Shown here piece by piece: positions 23,734 to 32,106 of a stretch of 39,270 nt of DNA. Location of the stretch: assembly GCA_000431835.1 (NCBI GenBank), contig HF987903.1, positions 1 through 39,270 on the forward strand, given 5' to 3'. Under the pieces are notes generated by a model, which worked only from the letters and a program-made list of their open reading frames with translations, had not been told where the DNA came from and ran no database searches. Made by a program: the position numbers and the translations under genes. This DNA is from Succinatimonas sp. CAG:777 (GTDB lineage Bacteria; Pseudomonadota; Gammaproteobacteria; Enterobacterales; Succinivibrionaceae). Positions within the stretch are counted from its first letter, which is position 1, and each line of letters begins with the position of its first letter.

Positions 23734-24148
23734 AGTCTTTCTCCGTTTGATACTCCTATGATAAGAGATTTTCTAGTGTTTGTGCCTAGATTATTCTCAC
23801 AAAAAGCTCAAATATGAAAAAAGCCTTTCAAGATTTGTTACCTTGCACTGTCTACTTGCAAAAAATCTGACTGTAAGACGAAATATGACTTCTTCTTTGG
23901 AAGTTAGGAATTTCACTTCTTTAAGAGAATGCAACTACTGTAATTAAGTGTCTACAGCCAGTTACTTGTCCACTCTGCGCCACGAACGTGGACACAAATA
24001 GCCGAGTTGAAGTTAACATGAGTGATTTTTAATCAGCAATATCAACTGTGATAAATCAAGCTGTGCTAAAATTGTAACAAATTTCAAAATGCTTAAAACT
24101 TTCAAAATATTCAAAACAACAAAATTGATTTGAATTTAAGGATTTATC
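23734..24148. other. 415-bp gap between divergent ygiF and ygiM
   Basis: No ORF or known RNA is recognisable. TGTCCAC (23967-23973) pairs with GTGGACA (23988-23994) to form a 7-bp hairpin in a locally GC-richer patch. The right end carries an extended -10 (TGCTAAAAT, 24064-24072), likely for ygiM. The last 80 bases are very A-rich with repeated TTCAAAA words. Confidence 0.5.
24064..24072 (+). promoter_or_regulatory. Extended -10 of ygiM
   Basis: TGCTAAAAT fits TGn plus TAAAAT and lies 77 bases before the GTG start codon. No convincing -35 is visible. Confidence 0.45.
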
Positions 24149-24868
24149 GTGAAATCTATCAAAAATATCTTATCACTTACCTTAGTATGCTCTTCTCTTG
24201 TTTTAGCAAACTCCGCTTTTGCTGAAGACACAGTAAGTAGCACTGCTCAGGCAACTGAACAGTCAACTCAGGCTGAAATTAAAGTTACAAAACCTGCTAC
24301 CGTTGAGGAATCTCAAGTAGGTGATGAGGTTTATGTATCAGAAGCAGCTAACGTTTGGTTAAGAACTTGCCCTAGTGCAAACTGCAGAATTGTTCAGGCA
24401 ACACATGTAGGTGAAAAATTTAAATTCATCAAGATGTCTGATGACAAGAAGTTTGTTTTAGTTGAAAGTGATAACAAACAATTATGGATGCAGACTAGAG
24501 ATCTTCAGACAGAGCCTTGTGGTAAGGCAAAGGTTGAGATCTTAGAAGGTCAGGTTGCTAAATTACAGAACGATTTGGATAACTATGACTCAATCGTAGC
24601 TAAAGACTATCAGGTTGCTAAAGCTAAAGTTGAGAAACTAGAAAAAGAAAATGCTGTTCTAAAAGAGCAGATATCAAAGCAAAACAATCAGTTAGAAGAT
24701 CTTGATGCTACAAGACGAGATTATGCTGATAAACTTGAAACTAAAGAGTTAGATATGCAGATGCGTTGGTGGTTACAAGGTGCTTTAATTGCATTATGTG
24801 GTGCAATTATCGGTATTATCTTTGTTTACATTCCTCGCCCTGGTAAGAAAAAGCAGATTAGATTTTAA
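24149..24868 (+). CDS. ygiM: SH3-domain, membrane-anchored coiled-coil protein YgiM
   Basis: The 239-aa protein (TIGR04211 type) has a signal peptide (cleavage after NSAFA), a low-complexity Thr/Gln spacer and a bacterial SH3-like domain at about residues 60-120 (VYVSEAANVWLRTCPS, LWMQTRDL). A coiled coil of about 75 residues follows. Near the C-terminus is one transmembrane helix (WWLQGALIALCGAIIGIIFVYIP) with a basic tail. E. coli YgiM has the same architecture. Two cysteines in the SH3 segment (RTCPSANCR) are unusual and may form a disulfide. The start is GTG with TAAGGA upstream. It is divergent from ygiF-glnE, as in enterobacteria. Confidence 0.9.
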   Translation: MKSIKNILSLTLVCSSLVLANSAFAEDTVSSTAQATEQSTQAEIKVTKPATVEESQVGDEVYVSEAANVWLRTCPSANCRIVQATHVGEKFKFIKMSDDKKFVLVESDNKQLWMQTRDLQTEPCGKAKVEILEGQVAKLQNDLDNYDSIVAKDYQVAKAKVEKLEKENAVLKEQISKQNNQLEDLDATRRDYADKLETKELDMQMRWWLQGALIALCGAIIGIIFVYIPRPGKKKQIRF

Positions 24869-24922
24869 TTACAGTCTAAAGTCTGTCTTTATACTTTAGA
24901 TAAAGGTCTGAAATGAGATTTT

Positions 24923-24966
24923 AAGAGCTTCATACTCTCTGAGTTGAAGCTCTTTTCATTTGTTTT
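24923..24966 (+). terminator. Terminator of ygiM
   Basis: AAGAGCTTCA (24923-24932) pairs with TGAAGCTCTT (24945-24954) around a 12-nt loop and is followed by TTCATTTGTTTTT. Confidence 0.8.
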
Positions 24967-25003
24967 TAGCACTATACCTTTAAAGCTGATTTTCAGATCT
25001 ATT

Positions 25004-26194
25004 CTATTCATCTTTAACAAGTTCTTTGAGAGCTTGTTTTACCTCAAGATTAGGAATTCCTAAAGATAATATTCCTTTTCTAGATGCTTTGATGCACAAA
25101 TCCCCTAACTGGTACAAGATTGCATATAAGTTGCGCTCTGTTAACATATCTAATTGCGGATAAAGATTAGATTGAGCAAGGTCAATTGAAATTCCTAAAT
25201 CAATGCACTTTAGCAACTGTTCTTTTATGTCTTTTGATAAAACATGTCTTAGAAAGTTATCTAAACTACTATTTCGAAAACTTTCTGAAATATGACTGTT
25301 AGGATGTTCTTCTTTAAGTTCACTAAAAAAGTGAACAATAAAACTGGGATTGTATACATGCTCTTTGCATTTGTTATCAAAACAGTAATCTCCATACTTT
25401 CTTTTCAAAGTTGATAACAAATTATCGTGAGTATATTTGTTGCTTTTATTGAGTTTGTTTAATATCTTACAGGCTCTATCAATATTAGGAGAAAAATAGC
25501 ATTCCAGCTCATCTTCAGTAAAACCAGCTAAAGCTCCGAAATCACTATTTAAAGACAGATCCTCAGAAAGGTTAAAAGAGGAAAAGGTAGATGAACTAAA
25601 GTAGTTAATCTCACCTGTAATAAAGACAAAACGAAACACACCTTGATATGACTTAACCGTACTGTAAAAGTTTGACAGAATCTTTTGTCGTGATGTAAAT
25701 TCAGTTTTATCAGCTAGTACAGCAGTAAGAGGCGCATCGTAATTATCGATTAAAAGAACTAAATCTGTTGAATCGATATTCATCAGTATTTCCGATAAAA
25801 GATCAGATGGTCCATCATTTTCTTGAACTTTGTTTAAGCTCAAGTTAGCATTCTTTAAAGCAGTAAATAACTCTCGGTTAAAACTGGCTTTAAAATCTTC
25901 AGTAGAAGAGCTTTCTTTAAAACTTGAAAAATCAAGTTTAATGACCTTGTATGTCTTATCTTTCCAAAGACGCCCTATTTTTAAAGAATGAAAATTATCT
26001 AAGCCCATTTCAAAAAGATCTTGTAAAGAGCTTATTAAAGTTGATTTTCCAAAACCTCTTGGTCTAAAGAAAACAAAAGGACCTTTTAGGGATGCAAACT
26101 TTGCTATGAGATCAGTCTTATCTACGTAGACGCAATTATTATCAATAATGTCTCTAAAAGTAGAGGTTTTAGAAAGCTCTTTTGGAAATTCCAT
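25004..26194 (-). CDS. AAA-ATPase-like family protein lacking the C-terminal nuclease domain
   Basis: The 396-aa protein has the N-terminal pattern of the AAA-ATPase_like family (PF09820). YVDKTDLI is followed by Walker A RPRGFGKST (residues 44-52) and LDFSSF. The Walker B-like strand LVLLIDNYDAPL is at residues 145-156. The glutamate expected after the aspartate (IDEYD in the relative at base 1) is asparagine here (N151), which would be expected to weaken ATP hydrolysis. FITGEINYFSSS and FTEDELECYF follow. The protein ends without the PD-(D/E)XK domain. It lies just 3' of tRNA-Thr. Function is unknown; it may be a decayed or regulatory paralogue. Confidence 0.85.
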   Translation of the reverse strand: MEFPKELSKTSTFRDIIDNNCVYVDKTDLIAKFASLKGPFVFFRPRGFGKSTLISSLQDLFEMGLDNFHSLKIGRLWKDKTYKVIKLDFSSFKESSSTEDFKASFNRELFTALKNANLSLNKVQENDGPSDLLSEILMNIDSTDLVLLIDNYDAPLTAVLADKTEFTSRQKILSNFYSTVKSYQGVFRFVFITGEINYFSSSTFSSFNLSEDLSLNSDFGALAGFTEDELECYFSPNIDRACKILNKLNKSNKYTHDNLLSTLKRKYGDYCFDNKCKEHVYNPSFIVHFFSELKEEHPNSHISESFRNSSLDNFLRHVLSKDIKEQLLKCIDLGISIDLAQSNLYPQLDMLTERNLYAILYQLGDLCIKASRKGILSLGIPNLEVKQALKELVKDE

Positions 26195-26329
26195 TGTTTA
26201 GTCTCTTATACTTTTATTTTTTAGTATAACACGACAAGAAAAGATAGATTTAACAGCTATCAATCTTGAGAAAAACAAGAGCTTTTAAAATTTAGACGTT
26301 TTAAGAATTGGTTTTATTAAGAAATAAAC

Positions 26330-26405
26330 TGGTGCTGCTTGCCAGAATCGAACTGGCGACCTCCTGATTACGAATCAGTTGCTCTACCTACTGAGCTAAA
26401 ACAGC
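26330..26405 (-). tRNA. tRNA-Thr (CGT)
   Basis: On the minus strand GCTGTTT pairs with AAGCAGC (one G-T), followed by discriminator A and an encoded CCA. The D-arm is AGCTCAGTAGGTAGAGC, the anticodon loop TTCGTAA gives anticodon CGT, and the T-arm is GCCAG-TTCGATT-CTGGC. The 27-43 mismatch also occurs in E. coli tRNA-Thr(CGT). Confidence 0.96.
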
Positions 26406-26418
26406 ACGAGTGTGTGTT

Positions 26419-26447
26419 ATTCTAGGAATTTTTAGGTACAATTTCAA
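26419..26447 (-). promoter_or_regulatory. Promoter of tRNA-Thr
   Basis: On the minus strand TTGAAA (26442-26447), a 17-bp spacer and TAGAAT (26419-26424) lie just before the tRNA. Confidence 0.7.
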
Positions 26448-26478
26448 ATAAATTTAACCTAAATTGAGGCATTCATGG

Positions 26479-26877
26479 ATGGATACTTACAGCAAGATAG
26501 TAAAATTCAGCATTCTGCTGATCCTTCTGTTTATATTTGCTACAAACTCCTATGCATTGTGTCCAAACACTTTTGTAAGAACTGTGCTGTTACTTTTAGG
26601 CAGTGTATCACTTATATTTAGTGCTTATACCTACAACAGAGATAAAGCCTATTTTAAAACAGGTATCTTTGCCTGTCTTTGCGCTCTGCCATGGGCTTTT
26701 TATCTTCAGCAAAAGTTAATCTTTGGGGAGTATGTAACCGCTCTTAATACAGCTCCACAAACATTTACGCATATGATGGTTGTATTCAACCTCTTCCGCT
26801 ATCTTTTACTTGTTTTTGCCTTTTTTATCTTGGTAAAAGGTCTTTTTTTATCAATTAAAAATCTTTATGAAACATAA
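26479..26877 (+). CDS. Small integral membrane protein, unrecognised
   Basis: The 132-aa product has about four hydrophobic helices (residues 8-24, 33-50, 61-77 and 104-126) and only short loops. I do not recognise the family. GAGG lies 9 bases before the ATG at 26479; a TTG at 26464 is an alternative in-frame start. Cysteines at 28, 66 and 68 lie at helix ends. It precedes the TPS gene pair on the same strand with a gap of about 100 bases, but nothing in the sequence ties its function to secretion. Confidence 0.65.
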   Translation: MDTYSKIVKFSILLILLFIFATNSYALCPNTFVRTVLLLLGSVSLIFSAYTYNRDKAYFKTGIFACLCALPWAFYLQQKLIFGEYVTALNTAPQTFTHMMVVFNLFRYLLLVFAFFILVKGLFLSIKNLYET

Positions 26878-26982
26878 AGTTAAAAAATTATTTTCAAATT
26901 TTTGCATAAAATGCCAGTAAAAAGGCATAAGTTGTAAAATCTCCCCTGACAATACGGCATCTTTAAATTATTTGGATGTCGT

Positions 26983-28488
26983 ATGCTAAAACACAAACTT
27001 ACTTTATCTCTACCCTTTGTTCTTCTCTCTATTGCAATATCTCCATCTGTAAATGCTTTAGAACTTAACAATGTCATCATTAAATCTGGTGCAAGAATCG
27101 ATAAAAAAGCTATGGATAAAAAACTCAATCCATATCTTGGAAAAGAAATTGATATTGCCCTCTTACAGAATATCTTAAATGAGATCTCTGATTACTACAG
27201 AAAGAATGGTTACCTTGCAGCTCAGGCTTTCTACCCAGAGCAGCAAAGTCAAAACGGTGTTGTAGAGGTTATTGTAAAGACTGCAAAATTAGATGACATA
27301 AAGATTTCAAACTACGCCTCACTCACTCCTAAAACAGCTTACATGCTCACCGAGAATGTACGTAAGTTTCAAGGTAAGGAGATCAACTCTCATGAGTTAA
27401 ACGCAAGCTTGCTTAAGATTAAAGATCTAAATATCTTTGATATTGCAGGCTACTTTGAGAATTCTCAAAATAAAGCAGATCATGCGTCTTTAACTATCGA
27501 TCTTAAAGGTCGCTCCCGCTTTGGTTATGAGCTCAGCTATGACAACTACGGTAATGAGTCTACCGGTCAAAACCGTTACACACTATCATTGAACTCACCG
27601 AACTTATCAAAACATGCTGATAAGGGATATCTTATTCTAGGCACCACTGATAAAAAACAGAACAACCTAATCCTAGGGTATTCCATTCCCTTCACCTCAC
27701 ATCCTACTATCTTTGGCTTTCAGTTTAATTATGGAAGCTATGATCTTGGAGATACCTATGACTCTTTAGAGGTAAAAGGCAATTCATTAGGAGGTAATCT
27801 CTATATAAAAGAGCCTTTATACAGAACGTTAGACAGTAGAGTTAACTTTACAGGTGGAGGCTACTACAAAGCTCTTACCGACAAAATTGAAAGCTATTCT
27901 CTAGAATTGAAGAGAAACAAATTCGGTGGCTATTTTGATTTTGAAGCATCTGTCTTTAAAGAAGACTTAAACTTTTTAAATACCTTAAAACTTGACTACG
28001 GTCTTGTACAGGATAAAAGCAATTTATCAGACGCCAAGTCACAGCGCGCTTATTTGCTTTCTAACTTTGATTCAAAGCTAGATTGGAACTTCTATAAAAA
28101 TTATTCCTTAATCAACACGTTTAGTGTGCAGTACGCGCAAAAGGCAGTGGATGCCTCAGACAAGTTCATACCAGGAGGAGCATACGGAGTATCAGCTTAT
28201 GACGGCTCTTTAGCTTCCTCTGATCTTGGTCTGTTTCATGATCTTAAATTACAGACCAAACTCATGAGTAAGCCTTATCTGGACTTCTTTGTAAATTTCA
28301 TGCAGGCCCATGCCAAAAACGTCGAAGTTGAGAAAAAAGAATCCTTTTATGCCATAGGCTCTGGCTCCAACATAAGTTATGGTGGCTTTTACCTTTCAGC
28401 ATCTGTAAGCAAAGCTATTGGTAAAAACAAAGAATATGCAAAGGATTCAGCAAAGTTCCTGTTAAAAGCAGGCTACGCCAAGATTTAA
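26983..28488 (+). CDS. Two-partner secretion outer-membrane transporter (TpsB, ShlB/FhaC family)
   Basis: The 501-aa protein has a signal peptide (cleavage near SVNA) and then two POTRA-like domains. The first includes LQNILNEISDYYRKNGYLAAQAFYPEQ, the classic POTRA_2 pattern; the second is at about residues 100-180. A C-terminal beta-barrel begins near RFGYELSYDNYGN. Its job is to export the adjacent TpsA protein across the outer membrane. The loop-6 motif that is usually VRGY/F or VRAY reads V403-S-A-Y406 here, so the conserved arginine is serine. The C-terminal strand ends LKAGYAKI, without the usual final aromatic residue. It lies 46 bases before tpsA on the same strand. Confidence 0.88.
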   Translation: MLKHKLTLSLPFVLLSIAISPSVNALELNNVIIKSGARIDKKAMDKKLNPYLGKEIDIALLQNILNEISDYYRKNGYLAAQAFYPEQQSQNGVVEVIVKTAKLDDIKISNYASLTPKTAYMLTENVRKFQGKEINSHELNASLLKIKDLNIFDIAGYFENSQNKADHASLTIDLKGRSRFGYELSYDNYGNESTGQNRYTLSLNSPNLSKHADKGYLILGTTDKKQNNLILGYSIPFTSHPTIFGFQFNYGSYDLGDTYDSLEVKGNSLGGNLYIKEPLYRTLDSRVNFTGGGYYKALTDKIESYSLELKRNKFGGYFDFEASVFKEDLNFLNTLKLDYGLVQDKSNLSDAKSQRAYLLSNFDSKLDWNFYKNYSLINTFSVQYAQKAVDASDKFIPGGAYGVSAYDGSLASSDLGLFHDLKLQTKLMSKPYLDFFVNFMQAHAKNVEVEKKESFYAIGSGSNISYGGFYLSASVSKAIGKNKEYAKDSAKFLLKAGYAKI

Positions 28489-28534
28489 TAAAAACACAGT
28501 ATTAAGCAATAGAACTACTCAATTTAGGATATTT

Positions 28535-30847
28535 ATGAAAGTAACTATAAGCAAATTATTTATCTTCTCATTACTTGCTATGGCAATTAAAAGTGCCCAT
28601 AGTGCTGCAGCTCTGCCTACTGGTGAAAAAATCATACATGGAGAGGTTTCAATCTCAAGAGGACCTAACTCAATGTTCATTAGTTCACATTCAGACAGAA
28701 ATGTCATTTCATGGAATGATTTTTCAGTTGCTAAAGGCAATAGTGTAGTCTTTACAGGCACTGACGCCACATTTCTTAATATTGTAAAAAGTAGCAATAT
28801 CTCAGTTATCGACGGCAATGTAAGCTCCATAGGTAACAACAATATCTATCTAATCAATCCTAATGGTATCAATATTGGAATTACAGGATCCTTTGAGGCT
28901 AATAATGCAATTTTATCGACATCAAAACTCTCTCAGGAAAACGTTGATAACTTTATTGACACCGGTGATTTTGAATTTACAAAAAAAGGTATGGGAAAGG
29001 TAAAACTCATAGGTACTTTGCATGCTGAAAACACCGTAATCGACGGCAGTCAGGTTATCATTCGTGATATTTCAAATATTAAAGTCGATACTGGAGTTTT
29101 AGACAGTGTAAAGCCACTTAAAGATACGGTCTCTATCCACAGCTCAATTAAAAGAATTGATATTGGCTCGAGTAAAAAGGTCGATCTTGAAAAAGAGTTG
29201 GGACTTACAAAAGAGGATGGTCTTTTTGATCATACTGATAAAACCGCTATTTCTACAAAAGAGGAGTTTCTGAACATAGCCTCCGATCCTTCTGGCAGTT
29301 ACTTTATTACTAATGACATTGATTTAGGATCATTAAATTCAGCTGTTACCGGTACTAATGACTTTACAGGAAAGATTGAAGGAGCCTTTAACTCTATTAC
29401 TTATAGTCTAGAAGGTAAAGGCACTAATCTTGAGCAAAACATTGGTCTGTTCTCAACTTTAAATGGCTCTACCATTGAAAACTTAAAAATTAAAAATCCT
29501 TATATAAGTGTAAGCTCACCTGAAGATTCAACCTATATTGGAGCTCTTGCAGGTGTAATCAAAGCCTCAACTATCAAAAACGTTGAGGTAGATGGACTGA
29601 GTCTTACATTTTCAAATCTTGGGAATAAAAAGATCTACGCAGGAGGTTTAGCAGGACTTGCAACCTATGATGGCGCATCTTCTAATTTTGAAAATGTAAC
29701 GGCTGGTTTTAGTACTAAAACACAAAAGCACTTATTTACCCGTGACAACTATACCTTTGGAAGTGTATTAGGCGAGTTAAAAGATGAACTTAATTTAACT
29801 GGAGCTAATTTTGGAAAAACTGATTTTTCAGATGACTACTCTTTAGGTTTAATCAGCGCTATTGGTTACAGTCAGGCTACAGCATCCATTGATAACGAGT
29901 ATCAGCATAATTCAGGAGAATTTATAAAAGTTAATGGCTACTATCAGAACAGTGGCTTCTTTATCCCCTACTTTATAGATGACGATAAGATCTTTGTCAC
30001 CGACATTTTTGACAAGGTTTACAACTATGATGAACTTGTAGGTAACAACAAGTACTTTAATCTCAATGATTATGTTGATCTCAGTTACAAATACGCTAAT
30101 GGAATGCAAAAAGAAGGTAACTACAATCATGAATACACCTCAAAAACTGGAGGTCAGACCTTCTACTTTGTAAAAGATGGTAATAAGTCTGAGACAGCAA
30201 CTCATACCATAAGTATTGAAGCACCAATGGGAAAAATTGAAGCTGATGACAACTTTGACTTAGGTTACATCGCTGATGAAGAGCCTGATCCTGATATGGG
30301 TAGGATTGACGAAAGCGATTTGTATTTTGACAGTGATTTTGATAACGCTTTTACGAACGAAGAGCTTCCTGATGAGGAAATTGGGAAAGCTCCTGAAGAT
30401 GACAGTGATTTTGATAACGAATTTACCAACGAAGAGCTTCCTGATGAGGAGATTGGGAAAGCTCCTGAAGATGGTGATTTTGACAACGACTTTACCAACG
30501 AAGAGATGCATGATGAGGAAATTGGGAAAGCTCCTGAAGATGACAGTGATTTTGACAACGAATTTAATGTAGATTATGAGTACGAAGAAGAACCCTCAAC
30601 TGCTGATAGCAATTACTATAGAGGACCACAAAAGAAGCAAAAGACCATCTCAGACATTATCGAGAACAAAAAAGTAGTGTTAATGCAAAAGCAAAGAAGC
30701 ACAAGTTTAAGTTTTCAGAATAATTACTCTGTAGTGCATGACATTATTTCTAAATCTTTACTTGCATCTTTAGGCCTGTTAGAAGAACCTAATAAGTTGC
30801 TTACCAACGCTAATGACGACTCTGATAAAGAAGAGAAAATATCGTAA
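28535..30847 (+). CDS. Two-partner secretion exoprotein (TpsA) with FHA-type N-terminus and acidic repeats
   Basis: The 770-aa protein has a signal peptide (about residues 1-24) and an N-terminal TPS secretion domain with the hallmark INPNGINIG (N108-P-N-G111). A GLUG-like region follows at about residues 238-380 (GLFSTLNGSTIENLKI, GALAGVI, AGGLAGLA). A unique middle part comes next. From residue 599 three tandem 24-residue acidic units (DSDFDNxFTNEE...EEIGKAPED) and a fourth partial one appear. Each carries a D-x-D-x-D-N-x-F-T/N-x-x-x motif resembling an EF-hand calcium loop. The C-terminus (about 90 aa) is basic then acidic. It is small for a TpsA. It is exported by the TpsB upstream; whether it is an adhesin is inference. 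Confidence 0.87.
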   Translation: MKVTISKLFIFSLLAMAIKSAHSAAALPTGEKIIHGEVSISRGPNSMFISSHSDRNVISWNDFSVAKGNSVVFTGTDATFLNIVKSSNISVIDGNVSSIGNNNIYLINPNGINIGITGSFEANNAILSTSKLSQENVDNFIDTGDFEFTKKGMGKVKLIGTLHAENTVIDGSQVIIRDISNIKVDTGVLDSVKPLKDTVSIHSSIKRIDIGSSKKVDLEKELGLTKEDGLFDHTDKTAISTKEEFLNIASDPSGSYFITNDIDLGSLNSAVTGTNDFTGKIEGAFNSITYSLEGKGTNLEQNIGLFSTLNGSTIENLKIKNPYISVSSPEDSTYIGALAGVIKASTIKNVEVDGLSLTFSNLGNKKIYAGGLAGLATYDGASSNFENVTAGFSTKTQKHLFTRDNYTFGSVLGELKDELNLTGANFGKTDFSDDYSLGLISAIGYSQATASIDNEYQHNSGEFIKVNGYYQNSGFFIPYFIDDDKIFVTDIFDKVYNYDELVGNNKYFNLNDYVDLSYKYANGMQKEGNYNHEYTSKTGGQTFYFVKDGNKSETATHTISIEAPMGKIEADDNFDLGYIADEEPDPDMGRIDESDLYFDSDFDNAFTNEELPDEEIGKAPEDDSDFDNEFTNEELPDEEIGKAPEDGDFDNDFTNEEMHDEEIGKAPEDDSDFDNEFNVDYEYEEEPSTADSNYYRGPQKKQKTISDIIENKKVVLMQKQRSTSLSFQNNYSVVHDIISKSLLASLGLLEEPNKLLTNANDDSDKEEKIS
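30329..30567 (+). repeat. Tandem 72-bp coding repeats in tpsA
   Basis: Units at 30329-30400 and 30401-30472 are 72 bp each. The unit at 30473-30541 is 69 bp, and a partial copy occupies 30542-30567. They are nearly identical and stay in frame, so copy number could change by slippage without breaking the gene. Confidence 0.9.
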
Positions 30848-30889
30848 CAATAAAAGGATTGTGCTGTTCACAAAATGTACACATTATCT

Positions 30890-30918
30890 TTGACGAAATT
30901 GGTTTAAAAAATTAGAAT
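30890..30918 (+). promoter_or_regulatory. Promoter of glk
   Basis: TTGACG (30890-30895), a 17-bp spacer and TAGAAT (30913-30918) form a good sigma-70 promoter about 88 bases before the glk ATG. A second TATAAT lies at 30961-30966 without a good -35. Confidence 0.7.
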
Positions 30919-31005
30919 AAACAGTTTAATTATGTGGATAATTCACACAACGATTTTAAGTATAATTATCTACAGTTTTTTAGAAAATTTTGTCAGAGGT
31001 CAATA

Positions 31006-31983
31006 ATGAGTCAGCTTCAGGGATTAGCATTAGTAGGCGATGTGGGCGGCACTAATGCAAGACTGTCACTAGTTAATTTAGCAGATGGCAGTTTATCAAA
31101 TACAAAAGTTTATTCTTCTGTAGAAAACGAGTCTTTAGAAAAAGTTATTGTAAAATTCAGAGAAGAAACTGGCGCAAAGTTTGACTCTGCTTGTATTGCA
31201 ATCGCTACTCTTTTAGATGGCGATTACGTTAAGATGACCAATAATCCATGGGAATTTTCAATCTCTCAGATGAAAAAGAACCTTGGTTTAGAGAAATTAG
31301 AATTCATCAACGACTTTACAGCTATGTCTATGAGTACTACAGCTATTCCTTTAGACAAAATGACTAAGATTGGTGGTGATAAGATCGATCCTAATGCACC
31401 AAAGGCAATTTACGGTGCCGGTACCGGTTTAGGTGTAGGTCACTTAATCAAGGTTAACGGCAAGTGGATCGCTCTTTCATCAGAAGGTGGTCACGTTGAT
31501 ATTGCTGCAACCAATTCAAGACAGGATGAAATCGTAAGAGTATTACGTACAAAGTTCGACCACGTATCTGGTGAAAGATTATTATCAGGTCAGGGTCTGG
31601 TAAACGTTTATAAGGCAATTGCCCAGTTAAACGGTCATGAGATTAAGGACGTTGAGCCTTGTGATGTAACATCAGGTGCTTTTGCTAAAGATCCTTGCCC
31701 TGATTGCAAGGAAACTGTTGATGTATTCTGCTCTTTAATGGGTTCATTTGGCGGTAACTTAGCTATCGACCTGTTAACTAAGGGTGGCGTTTATATCGCA
31801 GGAGGTATCGTTCCACGCTTTATCGATTACTTCAAGAACACTGATTTTAGAAAGCAGTTTGAAGGGAAAGGTCGTTTCAAGGATACCTTAAAGCATATCC
31901 CTGTATATGTAATTTCAAACGGTGATGCTGGCCTGTTAGGCGCTGGTGCTTACATTCGTCAGGAATTAGGTGCTGAGCTTTAA
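31006..31983 (+). CDS. glk: Glucokinase
   Basis: This cytoplasmic enzyme phosphorylates glucose to glucose 6-phosphate with ATP. The 325-aa protein aligns with E. coli Glk (321 aa). The phosphate-binding loop is LVGDVGGTNARL, catalytic INDFTAMS contains the conserved Asp, YGAGTGLGVGHL follows, and then the glucose-binding EGGHVD and FGGNLAIDL...GGVYIAGGIVPR. The frame is open upstream to 30934, but the ATG at 31006 has AGAGGT 5 bases before it and gives the family's N-terminus. It has its own promoter and terminator. It would also supply glucose 6-phosphate from glucose released in galactoside breakdown. Confidence 0.97.
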   Translation: MSQLQGLALVGDVGGTNARLSLVNLADGSLSNTKVYSSVENESLEKVIVKFREETGAKFDSACIAIATLLDGDYVKMTNNPWEFSISQMKKNLGLEKLEFINDFTAMSMSTTAIPLDKMTKIGGDKIDPNAPKAIYGAGTGLGVGHLIKVNGKWIALSSEGGHVDIAATNSRQDEIVRVLRTKFDHVSGERLLSGQGLVNVYKAIAQLNGHEIKDVEPCDVTSGAFAKDPCPDCKETVDVFCSLMGSFGGNLAIDLLTKGGVYIAGGIVPRFIDYFKNTDFRKQFEGKGRFKDTLKHIPVYVISNGDAGLLGAGAYIRQELGAEL

Positions 31984-32010
31984 TTAACAGATCCTTGTTA
32001 GGATTTTAAT

Positions 32011-32048
32011 AATGGATCATGTTTTATTACATGATCCATTTTTTATTT
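32011..32048 (+). terminator. Terminator of glk
   Basis: A perfect 11-bp stem (AATGGATCATG / CATGATCCATT) with an 8-nt loop is followed by TTTTATTT. Confidence 0.92.
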
Positions 32049-32055
32049 CTGATGA

Positions 32056-32082
32056 CAACAAAGGCGCCATAAGGCGCCTTCT
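32056..32082 (-). terminator. Terminator of rpoD
   Basis: AAGGCGCC (32061-32068) pairs with GGCGCCTT (32073-32080) around a 4-nt loop. On the minus strand the stem is followed by TGTTGTC with a T-rich start (CCTTTGTTG). It lies about 27 bases after the rpoD stop. Confidence 0.75.
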
Positions 32083-32106
32083 CACAAATCTTAAAATAAC
32101 TTAAAG

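Noticed and set aside
30265..30558. Serine-rich open frame antisense to the tpsA repeats
   Set aside because: It is the complement of the acidic repeat-coding DNA; repeats keep other frames open. No ribosome binding site or family similarity.
30329..30567. Regularly spaced repeats as a CRISPR array
   Set aside because: The units are contiguous, have no unique spacers and are in frame in tpsA.
30852..30880. CRP-like site upstream of glk (TTGTG...CACAA)
   Set aside because: The half-site spacing is 5 bases, too short for the TGTGA-N6-TCACA pattern.
30945..30960. LacI-type operator before glk (CACAACGATTTT)
   Set aside because: Only one half fits GNAANCGNTTNC; the left arm lacks G and the AA pair.
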